Assembly (NCBI RefSeq): GCF_004000435.1
Contig: NZ_RBVZ01000013.1
Coordinates: forward strand, 1-44,969
Reading direction: 5' to 3'
Source: Alexandriicola marinus
GTDB taxonomy: Bacteria > Pseudomonadota > Alphaproteobacteria > Rhodobacterales > Rhodobacteraceae
DNA: 44,969 nt
Every line of letters starts with the position of its first letter. Position 1 is the first letter of the stretch. Position numbers and translations under genes: made by a program. This document shows, piece after piece, positions 6,946 through 15,257 of the stretch. Under the pieces are notes generated by a model. That model was not told the DNA's origin, did not search any database, and worked only from the letters and a program-made list of their open reading frames with translations.

Positions 6946-7497
6946 GTTGTCCACCCTGATATGGTCTGGCACGCCTCGCAGGATGAATTGGTCCGACAGA
7001 ACGTCGATCACATCAGTGGACCGTAGCCTCCGATCAATCCGGATCGCCAGGCACTCGCGGGTGAACTCGTCGATCAGCTTGAGCGTGCGGAACCTCTTTC
7101 CATCATGTGTCCGGCTCTCGACGAAGTCGTAGGACCAGACATGGTTGGGACGCTCCGGCCTCAGACGGATGCATGATCCGTCATTGAACCAGAGCCTCGA
7201 CCTCTTCGGTTACTTATTTGGAACCTTCAGCCCCTCCCCCCGCCAAATCCGTTCGACGCGCTTCACGTTCACGAACCAGCCGGCTTCGAGCGGCAGCGCC
7301 GTGATCCGCCGGTAGCCGTACCGCCCATACTGCGAGGCGAGCGCGATGATGTCCACGGTCAGCGCCTCCTCGTCGGGGCGACCTCGCGGAACCTTCCTTT
7401 GGGTCGAACGATGCTGACCGAGAACGGGGCAGGCGAAGCGTTCCGAGACCCGGAACTTCTGCCTGACATGGTCCACGCAAGAACGGCGACGGGCGGG
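6946..7497 (-). pseudogene. IS3-family OrfB, nonsense codon and 3' truncation
   Basis: On the minus strand, in a different frame from OrfA, the sequence reads CVDHVRQKFRVSERFACPVL, YGRYGYRRITALPLEAGW and RVERIWRGEGLKVP. A TAA at 7210-7212 interrupts where the family has Gln. Beyond it the same frame carries the integrase core: RPNHVWSYDFVESRTHDGKR (first Asp), LIDEFTRECLAIRIDRRLRS, then DHIRVDN (second Asp), ending abruptly at about 6946. The final Glu region is missing. The element is therefore dead in two ways. Confidence 0.85.
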
Positions 7498-7499
7498 GC

Positions 7500-7778
7500 T
7501 CAGAAGTTTCCCGAGGCAGCCTCTCGCAGGATCAGCTTCTCGAGCGTCAGGTCCGACACCGCCTTCCGCAGCCGCTCGTTCTCCTTCTCCAGCTCCTTCA
7601 GCCGTTTCACCTCGTTCGTCTTCAGGGCACCGTATTCCTTGCGCCACCGATAGTAGGTGAACTGCGTCACGCCGATGGACCGAACCGCCTCGGCCACCGA
7701 CTGGCCCTGCGGTAGCAATACATCGACCTGCCGCAGCTTCGCGACGATCTCCTCGGGTTTATGGTTCTTATGGGGCAT
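7500..7778 (-). CDS. IS3-family OrfA
   Basis: A 92-residue protein from the ATG at 7778 (MPHKNHKPEEIVAKLRQVDV). It carries a helix-turn-helix (QSVAEAVRSIGVTQFTYYRW) and a leucine-zipper-like helix (VKRLKELEKENERLRKAVSDL), ending EAASGNF. OrfA proteins of this family bind the IS ends and dimerise with the OrfAB transposase. The frame is intact, but its orfB is broken, so no full transposase can be made from this copy. A further in-frame ATG at 7793 adds five residues and is less family-like. Confidence 0.85.
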   Translation of the reverse strand: MPHKNHKPEEIVAKLRQVDVLLPQGQSVAEAVRSIGVTQFTYYRWRKEYGALKTNEVKRLKELEKENERLRKAVSDLTLEKLILREAASGNF

Positions 7779-7793
7779 GCCTTGATACTCCAT

Positions 7794-8050
7794 TTGGCTC
7801 GTAAGCCGACTTCAGGCAAAACAACTCTTCAGGGGGCAGGCCAGGACTTTCGGGTCCATCACATGGACAGCGATTAATCGAAAGATAATTTCCGTCAACT
7901 ACGGAAGGGCTTGCGGGCATCTGTAAGCCACGTAGAAGGAAACAGAACCTGAATTGTTTGGAAGGATCATAGACTTTTATCATAGACGCTTCCGATCTGA
8001 CGGCAGATTAATCCATGCGGCGGTCAATGCGGTGCGAAAAAGGGTTCGTA
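7794..8050. other. Upstream region of the deacetylase operon
   Basis: About 250 bases between the IS3 remnant and the deacetylase start. The right terminus of the IS3 should lie in the first 30 bases but could not be fixed, because the other end is gone. The rest is AT-richer (around 7870-7990) and is the natural place for the promoter of the plus-strand genes that follow. I could not identify a reliable -35/-10 pair or a known operator. Confidence 0.35.
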
Positions 8051-8995
8051 ATGTCAGGGAAGTTTGTAATATCCCTAGATTTCGAGCTTCTGTGTGGTGT
8101 TTGGGATCATTCGGACAAGCAGGCCTATGGACCGAACGTGCTCGGTGCCCGCGACGCCGTTCCTCGCATGCTCGAGCTCTTCGCGGCACGCGACATTCGT
8201 GCCACCTGGGCCACCGTCGGATTTCTCTTCTGCGAAACCAAGGATGAACTGATAGCAGCGCTTCCCGCAGAGCGCCCCGCCTATGTCAATCCACGCCTGT
8301 CGAACTACACCTATCTCCCTGAAGTTGGGAAGGACGAGCGGTCCGACCCCTACTATTTTGCGGCCTCCTTGGTGGATGCGATCTGCAATACGCCGGGGCA
8401 AGAACTCGGCACGCACACGATGTCGCATTATTATTGCCTTGAGGACGGACAGACGCTCGCTAACTTCAGGGATGATCTGGTTGCCGCCAAGGCGCTTGCG
8501 GATCTTCGAGGTGTTTCTCTCAGATCGATCGTTTTCCCACGAAATCGGTTCTCTCCCGCGCATCTCGAAGTCTGCGCACGGCAGGGCATTACCCATTGCC
8601 GTGAGAATCCTGCTGGATGGGCCTATCGGGCCGCCAAAGGGTCTGAGCAGACCCAGGCAAAACGCGCGTTGCGGTTGATCGATGCCTTTTCGGGCGTCTT
8701 GGGCACGCAGACCTTTGTGCCGAGGCGTGAAGGTATGGTCGACGTGCCAGCCAGCCGCTTCTTGCGTCCCTGCGCTGGCAAGCCGGCCGCTTTCCATCCG
8801 CTGCATCTGGGCGCGATCAAACGCGGTATGACGGATGCCGCCAAGACCGGGCGCGGGTACCATCTGTGGTGGCACCCTCACAACTTCGGCCGGAACCTCG
8901 ACGCAAACATGAACGGGCTGCGGCTGATCATCGATCACTTTGCAGTGCTGCGTGATCGATATGGCATGACGTCTATGGCGATGGGTGACTTTTGA
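8051..8995 (+). CDS. Polysaccharide deacetylase family protein (NodB-like)
   Basis: 314 residues from the ATG at 8051, preceded by AAAAAGGG. NodB/CE4 landmarks: SLDFELLCG near residue 8 (the catalytic Asp strand, with the usual second acid replaced by an FE pair), then RATWATVGFLF near 50, and the metal-binding GTHTMSHYY with His122 and His126. Later are SIVFPRNRFSP and YHLWWHPHNFG near 275, resembling deacetylases that act on lipid-linked or nucleotide-linked sugars in surface-glycan clusters. No signal peptide is visible, so it should be cytoplasmic. The stop overlaps the next ATG, so it is translationally coupled to the GNAT gene. It probably removes an N- or O-acetyl from a glycan intermediate; substrate unknown. 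Confidence 0.82.
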   Translation: MSGKFVISLDFELLCGVWDHSDKQAYGPNVLGARDAVPRMLELFAARDIRATWATVGFLFCETKDELIAALPAERPAYVNPRLSNYTYLPEVGKDERSDPYYFAASLVDAICNTPGQELGTHTMSHYYCLEDGQTLANFRDDLVAAKALADLRGVSLRSIVFPRNRFSPAHLEVCARQGITHCRENPAGWAYRAAKGSEQTQAKRALRLIDAFSGVLGTQTFVPRREGMVDVPASRFLRPCAGKPAAFHPLHLGAIKRGMTDAAKTGRGYHLWWHPHNFGRNLDANMNGLRLIIDHFAVLRDRYGMTSMAMGDF

Positions 8996-9987
8996 TGTCG
9001 GAACCGTTCATCTCGATCGAGCCAATCAGCGACGAGTTGCTGGCCGCTTACAAGCACTCAGGTATGGAGCTCGGCAAGGCCGGGGCGCAGGCCATCGAAT
9101 GGGCTTTTGGCAGCAATCCTTCGCCTTTCGCCGTTGCGCGCCACGAAGGGGCCATCGTCGGCATTTCGGGATACATTCAGAGCCATATGCAGTTTGGCAA
9201 GACTGGCGGTACCGCGGTTCAAGCGGTCGACTCCTTCGTCTCCGAAACCATGCGCGGAAAAGGCATCTTCACGCGCCTCGCCCAGGCCTACGACGAGCAT
9301 GCTCGCCATTCAGGTGTTGATCTGGTTTGGGGCTTTCCGAACGACAATGCGGCACCTGCCTGGTACGGCAAGCTCGGCTGGCATCGGCATGGAGAAGTTC
9401 CGTTCATGATCAAGCCGTTGCGGGCTGGTTTCATCAGCCGAAAGCTGAGGCTGCCACTCGACTTCCCGCTCACATTCGCGCGCGATCAGCGTATCGACGC
9501 TGTTACCAGAATTGGAGGCTGGGGCGATACGCTCTGGGAGAAGGTCGCCCCCGAAATCAACGTCGGCACGATCCGGGACCGCGCGTTTCTGCAACACCGT
9601 CTGGTTGATGCCCCGCAAGCGTCTGCTTACCGGGTTGTCGTGGACACGACCAGCAACTCAGAAGCGCTGGTGGCAACGCGGGAGGCGGACAAGCATGGTG
9701 GACGTATTGCCTATGTGATGGAGGCTCTTGGCGCGCCGTCCTTGCAGCCTCTGCTCATGTCCGAACTCGGGCGTCTGGCCTCGCGCGGCGTCGAAGTCGC
9801 CCTTGTCTGGTCCTTCCCTTGGTCTCCGAATTACCGCGCTCTGCGTAAGGCTGGCTTTATGCCGCTGCCAGAACGCTTGCGCCCCATAAGAATCTGGCTC
9901 GGCTCGACACCCAAGACGACCCAGGCCGAGAGAGCCAATCAGGAAGGCCAGTGGTATCTGAGCTATCTCGACAGCGACACCGTGTGA
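8995..9987 (+). CDS. GNAT-family N-acyltransferase, EPS-associated
   Basis: 330 residues. The ATG at 8995 overlaps the deacetylase TGA. The GNAT core covers residues about 5-135, with acetyl-CoA binding motif A visible as SETMRGKGIFTRLAQAYDEHA (about 83-103) and the FPNDNAAPAWYGKLGW segment near 114. The C-terminal 200 residues look like a second, degenerate GNAT-like half (LLMSELGRLASRG, SPNYRALRKAGFMPLP near 280-300), as in double-GNAT or FemAB-like acyltransferases. Paired with the deacetylase, it could re-acylate an amino sugar; this is inference from context. Confidence 0.75.
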   Translation: MSEPFISIEPISDELLAAYKHSGMELGKAGAQAIEWAFGSNPSPFAVARHEGAIVGISGYIQSHMQFGKTGGTAVQAVDSFVSETMRGKGIFTRLAQAYDEHARHSGVDLVWGFPNDNAAPAWYGKLGWHRHGEVPFMIKPLRAGFISRKLRLPLDFPLTFARDQRIDAVTRIGGWGDTLWEKVAPEINVGTIRDRAFLQHRLVDAPQASAYRVVVDTTSNSEALVATREADKHGGRIAYVMEALGAPSLQPLLMSELGRLASRGVEVALVWSFPWSPNYRALRKAGFMPLPERLRPIRIWLGSTPKTTQAERANQEGQWYLSYLDSDTV

Positions 9988-10048
9988 GCCGTGAAATCGT
10001 CGTCCGAAGACGGCCAACGGATCCCAACGCGGCCATGAGGTATTTGAC

Positions 10049-11176
10049 GTGCACATTCTGATGACGGTGAACGCCGCCTGGAATATCTGGAACTTTCGGC
10101 GCCCGCTGGTTGAGGCGCTGACGGGCGTCGGCCACAAGATCACGGTGCTGGCGCCGCCGGATGATGCGGTGCCTGAGCTGGAACGTCTGGGTTGCCACGT
10201 TCGCCCGCTCGAGATGAGTGTAAAGGGGCTCAACCCGCTCGAGGACTTGAAGCTCCAGCGACAGTTTGGCCTGATCTTCCGTGAGGAGCGGCCAGATGCC
10301 GTGCTGAGCTATACCATCAAGAACAACATCTTCGGCGCGCGTGCGGCAAAGTTATGTGATGTTCCCTTCCTGCCCAATGTGACCGGGCTGGGGACGGCCT
10401 TCCTGTCTGGCAAGTTGTTACAGACGGTCACGGAGCAGCTCTACCGTCGATCCTTTGCCGCCTTGCCGGTGGTGTTCTTCCAGAACGAAGATGATCGCGA
10501 CCTGTTTCTGGACCGCCGCCTGGTGCGCGCGGATCAGGCACGGCTTCTGCCCGGCTCTGGCATCGATTTGCAGCGCTTTGCACCTGCCCCGATGCCCGCA
10601 CCGGAAAATCCGCCTGTATTCTTGATGATCGCAAGGCTGTTGCGCGACAAGGGCGTGCTGGAATTCGTCGAGGCTGCGCGCAGGGTTAAGGCGCGCCATC
10701 CTCGAGCGCGCTTCCAGCTGCTAGGAGCCGTCGGGTCAGAAAACCGCAGCGCCATCGATCGCCCGACCGTCGACGCCTGGGTCGCAGAGGGCGTGGTCGA
10801 ATATCTCGGCACGACAGTTGACGTGCGCCCCGTGATTGCGGCGACGTCCTGCGTGGTGCTGCCCTCCTACCGGGAAGGAGCGCCGCGGACGCTGATTGAA
10901 GCCGCGGCCATAGCACGACCGCTGATCGCCACGGACGTGCCAGGGTGCCGGGCCGTGGTTGACCGGGACGTTTCAGGCTTTCTTTGCGAGGTACGCAACG
11001 CTGAAAGCCTCGCTGCAGCAATGCAGCGCTTTCTGGACCTTCCGCCGGAGGCGCAGCAAGCTATGGGAGCTGCCGGGCGCGCCAAGATGGAACGCGAATA
11101 CGATCAGGCGATTGTTGTCGACGCCTATCGTGCAGCACTGGATATGATCGCAAGCGGCCGGCGGGGCGCGCGCTGA
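10049..11176 (+). CDS. Glycosyltransferase family 4 (PglA/WcaL-like)
   Basis: 375 residues from a GTG at 10049. GT-B fold: the N-terminal acceptor domain (HILMTVNAAWNIWNFRRPLV; the LPNVTGLGTAFLSG stretch near 110) resembles GT4 enzymes that act on lipid-linked sugars in O-antigen clusters. The C-terminal domain shows FLMIARLLRDKGVLEFVEAA near 190 and the donor-binding EGAPRTLIEAAAIARPLIAT with the E-x7-E-like arrangement near 278. Probably cytoplasmic or membrane-associated. It is followed by an ATG that overlaps its stop. Donor and acceptor are unknown. Confidence 0.86.
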   Translation: MHILMTVNAAWNIWNFRRPLVEALTGVGHKITVLAPPDDAVPELERLGCHVRPLEMSVKGLNPLEDLKLQRQFGLIFREERPDAVLSYTIKNNIFGARAAKLCDVPFLPNVTGLGTAFLSGKLLQTVTEQLYRRSFAALPVVFFQNEDDRDLFLDRRLVRADQARLLPGSGIDLQRFAPAPMPAPENPPVFLMIARLLRDKGVLEFVEAARRVKARHPRARFQLLGAVGSENRSAIDRPTVDAWVAEGVVEYLGTTVDVRPVIAATSCVVLPSYREGAPRTLIEAAAIARPLIATDVPGCRAVVDRDVSGFLCEVRNAESLAAAMQRFLDLPPEAQQAMGAAGRAKMEREYDQAIVVDAYRAALDMIASGRRGAR

Positions 11177-11958
11177 TGGACACGCTTTTCTTCATCGCCT
11201 CGAAGCTCATCGGCGCGCTGCTCCGGCCAGATACCTGGATCATTGTCGCACTGGCTGTCGTCGTCTTGGCGCTGCTGTTCAACCGCAGGCGCCTCGCGCT
11301 TTGGGTCGGCAGCATCACGCTGGCCGTCCTGGTCGCGCTCGCCATCCTCCCCCTCGGTGATCTGCTTCTGCAGCCCATCGAGCGGACCTATCCCGCGGAG
11401 CCCGCTCTGGGCCAAGTCGACGGGATCATCGTGCTGGGGGGTGGCGAGGACGCGCGCGCCAGTGCCTTCTGGGGTCAGATGCAACTGAATGAAGGCGGCG
11501 AGCGCTACACGGCCGCTTTGGCGCTTGCCAGGCGCTTTCCAGAGGCAAGGCTTCTCTTCACCGGCGGCAGCGGTGCGCTGCGGTATTTGGCTGGTGCGGA
11601 GACCTCAGAGGCCGACATGGCCGGACGCTTCTTCCGCGATCAAGGCGTCTCGCCCGAGCGCCTGTTGCTTGAGGGCCAGTCCCGCAACACGGCAGAGAAT
11701 GCGCGCCTCAGCTTAGCACTGGCCGCTCCTGCGCCCGGCGAAACCTGGGTGCTGGTGACCAGCGCCTTCCACATGCCGCGTGCTATGCGTAGTTTCGAGA
11801 CGGTCGGTTGGGCGAGTCTGGTGCCTTGGCCGGTTGATTATCGGACTTCAGCCTTCAAGTATGGCATGGGCTGGAATCTCACCCGCAACTTGCTGGTTCT
11901 GAACACAGCGATCCGTGAACAGATCGGGCAAATCGCCTATCGGCTTTCAGGACGTTGA
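11176..11958 (+). CDS. YdcF/ElyC/SanA-family membrane protein (DUF218)
   Basis: 260 residues with ATG overlapping the previous TGA. Two N-terminal transmembrane helices (about 20-37 and 42-64) precede a DUF218 domain. Family motifs are IIVLGGGEDARASA, LLFTGGSGALRYLAG, LEGQSRNTAENARLS and VTSAFHMPRAMRSFE. ElyC of this family affects peptidoglycan and undecaprenyl-phosphate-dependent envelope synthesis, and homologues often sit in exopolysaccharide loci. It ends 55 bases before the convergent antiterminator gene. Its biochemical role here is unknown. Confidence 0.85.
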   Translation: MDTLFFIASKLIGALLRPDTWIIVALAVVVLALLFNRRRLALWVGSITLAVLVALAILPLGDLLLQPIERTYPAEPALGQVDGIIVLGGGEDARASAFWGQMQLNEGGERYTAALALARRFPEARLLFTGGSGALRYLAGAETSEADMAGRFFRDQGVSPERLLLEGQSRNTAENARLSLALAAPAPGETWVLVTSAFHMPRAMRSFETVGWASLVPWPVDYRTSAFKYGMGWNLTRNLLVLNTAIREQIGQIAYRLSGR

Positions 11959-12013
11959 AACTCGAAGAAGTTACCTGCGTGTGTCGCCCGTTGCCTGCCA
12001 TTCGCCCCGAGCT

Positions 12014-12526
12014 TCAGGCCGTCCGCAGCTGGTCGGCAGCCACCGCCACGCGGGTCTCACCGCCCATGATCTCCATCAGCACCCAGACGCGCCGCTCAGG
12101 TGCGATCTCCTCGATCGTCCCCAGGAAATCCGCAAAAGGCCCAGAGTTCAGCCGCACCTGATCTCCGGGCGTCAGAAGCTTCGGTGGCAGGAGTTTGCCT
12201 GACGTGTCGCAGCGCAGCATCAGCTGGCTGACGATATCGAGCGGCACGGGTGCTGGCTCTTTGCCGAAGCTCACCAGTCGCGTGATGCCATTGGTCGAGT
12301 TGATCGTGCGCCAATGCCCCGCGCCCGTGTTGAACGCCACGAATATGTATCCGGGAAAGAGCGGTCGTGGCGCGGTGATAAACTTGCCCCATACACGCTT
12401 CGTGCCATCCTCTGTAGGCAGAAAGGTTCGAAACCCTTGCAGCTTGAGATTGCGCTCGGCAATGTGACCGCAGTTCGGCTTCAGCTGTGCCAGAAACCAG
12501 CTCGTGCCTCTATCGTGATACGTCAT
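12014..12526 (-). CDS. NusG-paralogue transcription antiterminator (RfaH-like)
   Basis: 170 residues from the ATG at 12526 (minus-strand AGCGAGG eight bases upstream). Longer upstream reading lacks NusG character. The NGN domain covers residues about 8-105 (SWFLAQLKPNCGHIAERNL, LFPGYIFVAF), and a C-terminal KOW domain follows (TPGDQVRLNSGPFADFLGTI, MEIMGGETRVAV). Such NusG paralogues load on RNA polymerase at an operon leader and allow long surface-polysaccharide operons to be read through. It lies between the two polysaccharide gene blocks, divergent from the recombinase module. A decayed paralogue sits beyond the far end of the operon at 41577-42060. No canonical ops element was found. Confidence 0.88.
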   Translation of the reverse strand: MTYHDRGTSWFLAQLKPNCGHIAERNLKLQGFRTFLPTEDGTKRVWGKFITAPRPLFPGYIFVAFNTGAGHWRTINSTNGITRLVSFGKEPAPVPLDIVSQLMLRCDTSGKLLPPKLLTPGDQVRLNSGPFADFLGTIEEIAPERRVWVLMEIMGGETRVAVAADQLRTA

Positions 12527-12603
12527 CTTAAGACCTCGCTCATTTCTGAGCGTCTGGCATTGCATGGCTCCCCGAGGCAAATTCTCTTTGGTGCGGTTTG
12601 GTC

Positions 12604-12621
12604 TCAAAAGTGGACTTTTGA
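12604..12621. promoter_or_regulatory. 18-bp perfect palindrome in a divergent promoter region
   Basis: TCAAAAGT (12604-12611), GG, ACTTTTGA (12614-12621), flanked by GT and AC that can also pair across single C mismatches. It lies 78 bases upstream of the RfaH-like start on one side and 115 bases upstream of the recombinase on the other. It could be an operator shared by divergent genes, a recombination site for the serine recombinase, or a leftover transposon terminus. Sequence alone does not decide between these. Confidence 0.5.
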
Positions 12622-12736
12622 CACCCGCTATCTCGCCAAGCCATTGTATTCGCTTTAATCTTTTCCATTCGTGACTTGATAGCTCCCGCCCATCACGCAA
12701 ACGTCCAGCCTGAAACGGGTAACGACGGAGGGTGAG

Positions 12737-14347
12737 TTGGACGGAAGTGGCGCAGTAACCGAGTTCCGCGCGGCGCAATATGTGCGCATGTTGACCGAGC
12801 ATCAGCAGTATTCGACCCACAACCAGTCCAACAAGATCCGCGAGTATGCCGAAAAGCGGGGCATTGAGATCGTCCGAACCTATGCAGACGACGGCAAGAG
12901 CGGGCTGTCCATTGGCGGCCGAGCCTCCCTTCAGCGGCTGATCGCGGATGTGGAATCCGGGGCGGCAGATTTCAACGTGATCCTGGTCTACGATGTCATC
13001 CGCTGGTGGCGTTTTCAGGATGCGGACGAGAGCGCTTATTACGAATACATCTGCAAGCGCGCAGGGATCCAGGTTGCCTATTGCGCCGAGCAGTTTGAAA
13101 ACGATGGCTCCACTGTCTCAACCATCGTCAAAGGTGTCAAGCGCGCCATGGCCGGAGAATACAGCCGGGAGCTGTCGGTCAAGGTCTTCACGGGCCAGTG
13201 CCGCCTGATCGAACTGGGCTACCGCCAGGGCGGGCCCGCGGGCTTTGGTCTGCGCCGGGTGCTGATTGACGAGCGCGGCAACATCAAAGCCGAGCTGAAG
13301 CGCGGCGAGCACAAGTCGCTGCAGACCGACCGCGTCATCCTGATGCCCGGACCCGAGGAAGAGGTGGCCTGGGTTAACAAGATGTATCGCTGGCTGATCG
13401 AGGAGGATCTGTCCTTACGCGAGATCGCTGCCAGGTTGAATGATGCGGGTGTCACCACCGACCTCAACAAGCCCTGGACGCCCTCCACCGTGCGCACAAT
13501 CCTGACCAACGAAAAATACATCGGGAACAACGTCTACAACCGCTCCTCCTTCAAGCTGAAGAAGATGCATGTGGACAACCCTCCCGAGATGTGGGTGCGC
13601 AAGGAAGGCGCCTTCGAGGGGATCGTGCCGCTCGAGTTTTTCCTGACCGCGCAGGAGATCATCACGGCGCGCTCCGCCCGGGTGTCGGACGAAGAGCTGC
13701 TCGAGCATCTGAAACGACTCTATGCCGAGGCAGGCCAAATGTCCGGGGTGCTGATCGATCAGGCGCCCGACATGCCATCCTCGGCCACCTACAGAAATCG
13801 TTTCGGCTCGCTGGCCCGCGCCTATGAGATGATCGGCTATTGCACGGACCGCGATCAGGAACGCATCGCGCTGAACAATCGCCTGCGCGCCTTGCATCCA
13901 GAGATCATCGCCCGGACCGAGGCGGCCATTGCCGAAGTCGGCGGCACGGTGGTGCGAGACCCAAAGACCGACCTGCTGACCATCAACAACGAGATGGTCA
14001 TCAGCCTTGTGCTGTCGCGTTGCCAGCCCATGGGCAACGGGCGGCTGCGCTGGCGCATCCGCTTTGATCCGATGCGGTATCAGGCCGATGTCACGCTGGC
14101 GGTGCGCCTTGATCCGCAAAACCGGGGAGAGCTCGACTACTACCTGCTTCCTCGGCTCGATCTGCCCCGGCAGGAAATCCGGCTCTGCAACCACACCAGC
14201 ATCGCCTTTGAGGCCTTCCGGTTTGAGGACCTCGGCTTTTTCTACGGCATGGCCGCGCGGGTCGGGCATTCGTCGGAAATGGGGGTGAGCAGGCCAGATC
14301 GTCGGAACAACCGAAAAGAACGAATCATAAACATCGTCATACTATGA
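12737..14347 (+). CDS. Large serine recombinase (resolvase/invertase family), catalytic Ser replaced
   Basis: 536 residues from a TTG at 12737 preceded by GGAGGG. The resolvase N-terminal domain covers about 10-160 (RAAQYVRMLTEHQQYSTHNQ; YADDGKSGLSIGGRASLQRL; VYDVIRWWRF; SRELSVKVFTGQ). A recombinase domain follows at about 180-300 (GGPAGFGLRRVLID, LSLREIAARLNDAGV, WTPSTVRTILTNEKYIGNNVY). The nucleophile normally occupies the position of Leu19 (YVRMS in relatives). Here the codon is TTG, one transition from TCG, so strand cleavage should be impossible. The rest of the frame is intact. The gene leads a three-gene module with two ParB/RepB-like genes spaced by 12 and 16 bases. Confidence 0.88.
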   Translation: MDGSGAVTEFRAAQYVRMLTEHQQYSTHNQSNKIREYAEKRGIEIVRTYADDGKSGLSIGGRASLQRLIADVESGAADFNVILVYDVIRWWRFQDADESAYYEYICKRAGIQVAYCAEQFENDGSTVSTIVKGVKRAMAGEYSRELSVKVFTGQCRLIELGYRQGGPAGFGLRRVLIDERGNIKAELKRGEHKSLQTDRVILMPGPEEEVAWVNKMYRWLIEEDLSLREIAARLNDAGVTTDLNKPWTPSTVRTILTNEKYIGNNVYNRSSFKLKKMHVDNPPEMWVRKEGAFEGIVPLEFFLTAQEIITARSARVSDEELLEHLKRLYAEAGQMSGVLIDQAPDMPSSATYRNRFGSLARAYEMIGYCTDRDQERIALNNRLRALHPEIIARTEAAIAEVGGTVVRDPKTDLLTINNEMVISLVLSRCQPMGNGRLRWRIRFDPMRYQADVTLAVRLDPQNRGELDYYLLPRLDLPRQEIRLCNHTSIAFEAFRFEDLGFFYGMAARVGHSSEMGVSRPDRRNNRKERIINIVIL

Positions 14348-14359
14348 AGGAGAAACCAG

Positions 14360-15241
14360 ATGGTGACCGACACACCGGAGAGCGTAACGCTCGTCCCCAT
14401 AGACCAGATCGAGGTGCTGAACTCACGGGACCGCAACATGAAGGTCTTCGAGGAAATCGTGGAAAACATCCGCGCCATCGGCCTGAAAAAGCCGATCACC
14501 GTGACCTAGCGCGAGGGGGCCGATGGGGCGCCCGCCTACCTCCTGGACTACGGGGAAGGACGGCTCAATGCCTTCCGCCTCTTGGGCGCGACGCACATTC
14601 CGGCGCTGGTGGTCAATGTGACCGACGAAGACGCATTCATCATGTCACTGGCTGAAAACATTGCCCGGCGCGGCCACCGCCCGCTGGAGATCCTCGCCGA
14701 CATCGAACTGCTGCTGGCCCGCGATTACAGCATCGACGACATCATCCAGCGCACGGGTTTGTCAGAGAAATATGTCCGCGACATCGTCTTTCTGCTGGAA
14801 AAGGGCGAAGAGCGCCTGATCGAGGCGGTGCAGAACGGCACCATCCCGCTGACCACGGCACTCGAGATCGCCCGCGCCAAGCACGACGATGAAAACCTCG
14901 GTGACATGCTGGAAGAGGCCTACAAGACCGGCCAACTAAAGGGTCATCAGATCACCGAAGCGAAGCGCCTCATCGAAAAGCGCCGCGAAAAGGGTCCACG
15001 CACCGGTGGCGAGCGCCCGAAGCTTCCGAATTCCGCGCATTCGCTGGTGAAGATCTTTCAGCGCGAGGTCGCCTGTCAGCACAAGCTGATGCTGAAGGCC
15101 GATCATGCGCATCAGCAGCTCCTGCTGGTGGTCCAGGGTCTGAAACGCCTCTTCGCCGATGAGAACTTCGTGACGCTCCTGCGCGCCGAAGGGCTCGACA
15201 CGCTGCCCAAATATCTTGCCGGCCGCATCGAAACCGCCTGA
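14360..15241 (+). pseudogene. ParB-like DNA-binding protein with in-frame stop
   Basis: The ATG at 14360 follows GAAGGAGA. The frame reads a ParB N-terminal domain (VTLVPIDQIEVLNSRDRNMK, AIGLKKPITVT), then a TAG at codon 50 (14507-14509). The same frame continues through the ParB body (YGEGRLNAFRLLGATHIPAL, MSLAENIARRGHRPLEILAD), a helix-turn-helix (SIDDIIQRTGLSEKYVRDIV) and a RepB-type C-terminus to 15241. The full product would be 293 residues. An internal ATG at 14582 could yield a 219-residue protein lacking the first part of the nucleotide-binding domain. Either decayed or dependent on readthrough. Confidence 0.82.
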
Positions 15242-15257
15242 GCCATAGGAGGCCACC

